Shown: positions 61,161-63,022 of the stretch, in pieces
Layout of the letters: each line of letters begins with the position of its first letter
Numbering within the stretch: the stretch's first letter is position 1
Assembly: GCA_902778665.1 (NCBI GenBank)
Contig: CACYYN010000009.1
Coordinates: 1 to 63,022, forward strand
Direction: 5' to 3'
From: Oscillospiraceae bacterium
GTDB taxonomy: Bacteria > Bacillota > Clostridia > Oscillospirales > Oscillospiraceae
Length of the DNA: 63,022 nucleotides
Translations under genes and position numbers: made by a program
The notes under the pieces: generated by a model
Seen by the model: only the letters and a program-made list of their open reading frames with translations
What the model was told of the DNA's origin: nothing
The model's database searches: none

Positions 61161-62639
61161 TCACGCGGCATTCGGCAGCGTTTCGGTCAGGGACTCACTG
61201 TTGATCGGGAATGTGAAGTAGGTCTGCGGATAAGGCTCATTCTCCAGCGTAAAATGCCACCATTCTTCCACCAGCGGCTTAAATCCGTGGGCCAGCATGG
61301 CATCCCGCAGAATCATGCGGTTTGCATACTGCTCTTCCGTAATGCCGGTATAGTCCGGATGGCTGAGCTCTCCGAAATAGTCGAAGGTTCCGCCCATGTC
61401 GACTTCTTTTTCCGTGGCCATGTCAAACAGCGTCAGATCCACCGTGCTTCCGCGGCTGTGGCCGGAATGCTCCGCAATGTAGCCCTGCGGGAAGAGCTGG
61501 TCCTTCTCAAGTTCGGGATAGAAATAGTCCTTCATCCGGGCATCCTCCGCGTCCAGCGCCCAGTTCATGAAGTGCGTCACCGCCATCTGCGGCCGGTAGG
61601 CATCGAAAATCTTCAGGCGGTACCCCTTCTGGACAAGCTCATCGCTGACCTCCTTCAGGGCGGAAGCGGCTTCTTTCGTCAGGAACGCCAGCGGCTCCTC
61701 GTATCCGTCAATGCGGTCCCCGACAAAATTGTATGTGGAATAATAACGAATCTCAAGGATTGCGTCGGGCACCGCTTCACTCAGCAGAACGAAGTCCGAA
61801 GAGTCGTCAGAGAGGATCATTTCATCCGCCTCATCCGCGGCGCTTTCCGTCTGGGCAAATCCCCACGCTTCCCAGGTCTCCGGGCAGATGTTTTCCATCA
61901 GGCCGATGACCACGGCGCAGTCCGGTTTTACCCGCTGCATGGCCAGTTTCATCATGTTCTCCGGAATGGCCACACAGCCGCCGGTGTAGGGTTTTTCAGG
62001 TCCCAGGCAGTGCAGGAAGATCGCCGAGCCGCGACCGGTTGTGCCGTCCTCGTTAAAGCTGATGTTCAGGCAGTACTGATACTGATATTCATAATCCACG
62101 ATATGCTCGCTGTCATCCCTGGCGAGCTCCGGATAATCCCGGATGTCGATCATCTCGTTATAGTGGTATTCCGGGTCGCCGGACCACCAGATGTCATCCG
62201 TGACCTGGGTGTACGGCAGAGCGCAGCCCGGGTCGGGAGCAATGCCGAAGGCCTTGTTGAAGTGGTATGCGCCCATCGGCGTCTGCCCGCAGCCCTCAAC
62301 ATGGTCTTCATCCAGACAAAGTCCGTATTTTCCGACATAGCCCGGTGTCGACAGGATCTGTTTCCAGTTTCCGTTCTCATCCAGCTCGTGCATGGATACC
62401 GTCGCGGTCGTCCTGTCCATGCCCAAAGCGGCGACGACGAAGAGCTGAGTAACCGTCCCGTCCTGCTGAGCGGCAAGCTCCCCTACCCATTCGGGAGAAT
62501 CTGTTTCATGCTGGATGGACGCGTGGAGTCTGTCTTCGACCTGCTGGTCAAGCGGACGGTCTCCTTCTGCACAGGCGCAGACCAGCGTCCCGGTGAGAAT
62601 CATCGCTGCCGTAAGAAACAGCGCCATACATTTTTTCAT
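61161..62639 (-). CDS. Secreted fusion of an L,D-transpeptidase domain and a VanX-type D-Ala-D-Ala dipeptidase domain
   Basis: The 492-residue protein has a signal peptide (about 1-24). Residues 60-250 form a YkuD-like L,D-transpeptidase domain: G-C-G-Q-T-P-M-G-A-Y-H-F near 120, then F-L-H-C (His 210) and T-G-G-C-V-A-I (Cys 222 as catalytic residue). Residues 285-480 form a VanX/M15-type domain: D-A-Y-R-P-Q near 346, S-G-H-S-R-G-S-T-V-D (His 394, Asp 401) and E-E-W-W-H-F (Glu 459, His 462), the zinc and catalytic set of D-Ala-D-Ala dipeptidases. The fusion would join a 3-3 cross-linking enzyme to one that splits D-Ala-D-Ala, both in the cell envelope. GGAGG lies eight bases before the ATG. 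Confidence 0.85.
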   Translation of the reverse strand: MKKCMALFLTAAMILTGTLVCACAEGDRPLDQQVEDRLHASIQHETDSPEWVGELAAQQDGTVTQLFVVAALGMDRTTATVSMHELDENGNWKQILSTPGYVGKYGLCLDEDHVEGCGQTPMGAYHFNKAFGIAPDPGCALPYTQVTDDIWWSGDPEYHYNEMIDIRDYPELARDDSEHIVDYEYQYQYCLNISFNEDGTTGRGSAIFLHCLGPEKPYTGGCVAIPENMMKLAMQRVKPDCAVVIGLMENICPETWEAWGFAQTESAADEADEMILSDDSSDFVLLSEAVPDAILEIRYYSTYNFVGDRIDGYEEPLAFLTKEAASALKEVSDELVQKGYRLKIFDAYRPQMAVTHFMNWALDAEDARMKDYFYPELEKDQLFPQGYIAEHSGHSRGSTVDLTLFDMATEKEVDMGGTFDYFGELSHPDYTGITEEQYANRMILRDAMLAHGFKPLVEEWWHFTLENEPYPQTYFTFPINSESLTETLPNAA

Positions 62640-62728
62640 GATGTTTCCTCCTTTATCTGTGTTGTTTGATGTCCCGCGCGGGGATCATTCAAATGGAATC
62701 CGTGATCGAAATTCAAGATTTATGAGTC

Positions 62729-62757
62729 ATTTTAACACAAAAACCGCATCGGTACAA
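62729..62757 (-). promoter_or_regulatory. Promoter of the fusion gene
   Basis: On the minus strand TTGTAC (62757-62752) and TAAAAT (62734-62729) are 17 bases apart. The leader is about 85 bases. Confidence 0.65.
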
Positions 62758-62760
62758 CAA

Positions 62761-62812
62761 AAAGCGGCATGCCGGGCGAGCTGTGATACCAGCTTTACTC
62801 GACATGCCGCGG
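62761..62812 (-). terminator. Terminator of the upstream minus-strand gene
   Basis: GCGGCATG at 62764-62771 pairs with CATGCCGC at 62803-62810, with inner CGAG/CTCG and AGCTG/CAGCT pairing. TTTTTG follows on the minus strand. Confidence 0.75.
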
Positions 62813-62865
62813 AATGCTGTGAACCGTTTTCTGCCCTTTTCAGGCAGCGGCCTCATGTTTACGGT

Positions 62866-63021
62866 TTAAGTCGCCTTTTCCAGCGGGATATAGACGTCAC
62901 AGTAAGTATCGTCGGTCTGATATTCTGTGCCGTTCTTCACGTAGCCCTCGGGTACCTTCAGAACGTGTATGGTATAGATCGGACCTTCTTCCATCTCAAA
63001 GACGGCCACGCCGTTCTCGTC
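62866..63021 (-). CDS. C-terminal end of a surface-type protein (Cna-B/SpaA-like), partial
   Basis: The frame enters from beyond the window and ends with TAA at 62866-62868. The visible 51 residues read D-E-N-G-V-A-V-F-E-M-E-E-G and Y-T-I-H-V-L-K-V-P-E-G-Y, which is the pattern of a Cna-B/prealbumin-like beta-sandwich repeat found in pilins and adhesins. The rest of the gene is outside the window, so the family is only likely. Confidence 0.55.
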   Translation of the reverse strand, partial: DENGVAVFEMEEGPIYTIHVLKVPEGYVKNGTEYQTDDTYCDVYIPLEKAT

Positions 63022-63022
63022 C

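Noticed and set aside
61254-62669. 471-codon plus-strand frame
   Set aside because: It is antisense to the transpeptidase/VanX fusion, which has two complete catalytic sets.

Overview
The window looks like chromosomal DNA of an anaerobic, low-oxygen-adapted Bacillota of the Clostridia type with a fairly high G+C content. The pointers are pyruvate:ferredoxin oxidoreductase, a feoA-feoA-feoB iron(II) uptake operon, a T-box leader, the gdpP-rplI-dnaB-tilS-hpt-ftsH block, clostripain-type and S41 peptidases, C_GCAxxG_C_C and DUF5714 proteins, strong AGGAGG ribosome sites and sigma-A promoters (TTGACA-17-TATAAT). I cannot name the genus. No rRNA, CRISPR array, prophage or replication origin was seen; there is one tRNA (Pro-GGG).

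Layout. 1-440: the end of an unknown gene and an internally deleted IS1182-like element. 469-4881 (minus): a membrane-anchored clostripain-like peptidase, a DUF318-type permease and a secreted DUF362 protein. 5002-7514 (plus): cytoplasmic alpha-amylase and an AEC transporter. 7542-10951: a mosaic in which three blocks occur twice in the same order, each copy having lost different genes; it holds a YdjM-like protein, a Spx/ArsC-like protein, a membrane dipeptidase, a DUF1810 protein and a DUF4406-like protein. 10956-13599 (minus): a VWA-like protein (DUF2201) plus MoxR-like ATPase pair. 13977-16456: a DUF1349 protein and an ECF sigma factor overlapping its membrane partner. 16563-21625: a divergent CoA-transferase and nifJ pair, central to anaerobic acetyl-CoA metabolism.

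21689-29556 (minus) is a housekeeping run: gdpP, rplI, dnaB, tilS, hpt, ftsH. dut follows on the plus strand, then a tryptophan-type T-box (specifier UGG) before the trpXYZ-type ABC transporter, and a sugar-type transporter that seems to carry an in-frame deletion. 34793-38934 (minus) holds the feo operon, a C_GCAxxG_C_C protein, a 32-residue small ORF and a zinc-ribbon membrane protein. 39187-44914 (minus): S41 peptidase, lepA, rfbA and a zinc-ribbon/Ig-like membrane protein. 45115-51288 (minus): phnD-phnC-phnE-phnE with a cytosolic 5'-nucleotidase-like enzyme and an unrecognised P-loop protein. Then a PatB/MalY aminotransferase, mscL with a C-terminal zinc ribbon, a small promoter-ORF-terminator unit, a secreted beta-helix protein, a secreted esterase, an HD hydrolase, a DUF5714 protein and a DUF89/ARMT1 protein.

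59565-63022: an unknown 142-residue protein, tRNA-Pro, a scarred stretch with gene fragments and a GC-rich structured segment that looks like debris of a mobile element beside the tRNA, then a secreted fusion of an L,D-transpeptidase domain with a VanX-type D-Ala-D-Ala dipeptidase domain, and the end of a surface-type protein. The most unusual items are this fusion, the duplicated mosaic, the structured segment at 60895-61075 and the P-loop protein in the phn operon. I did not find a clear, complete new defence or mobile system.
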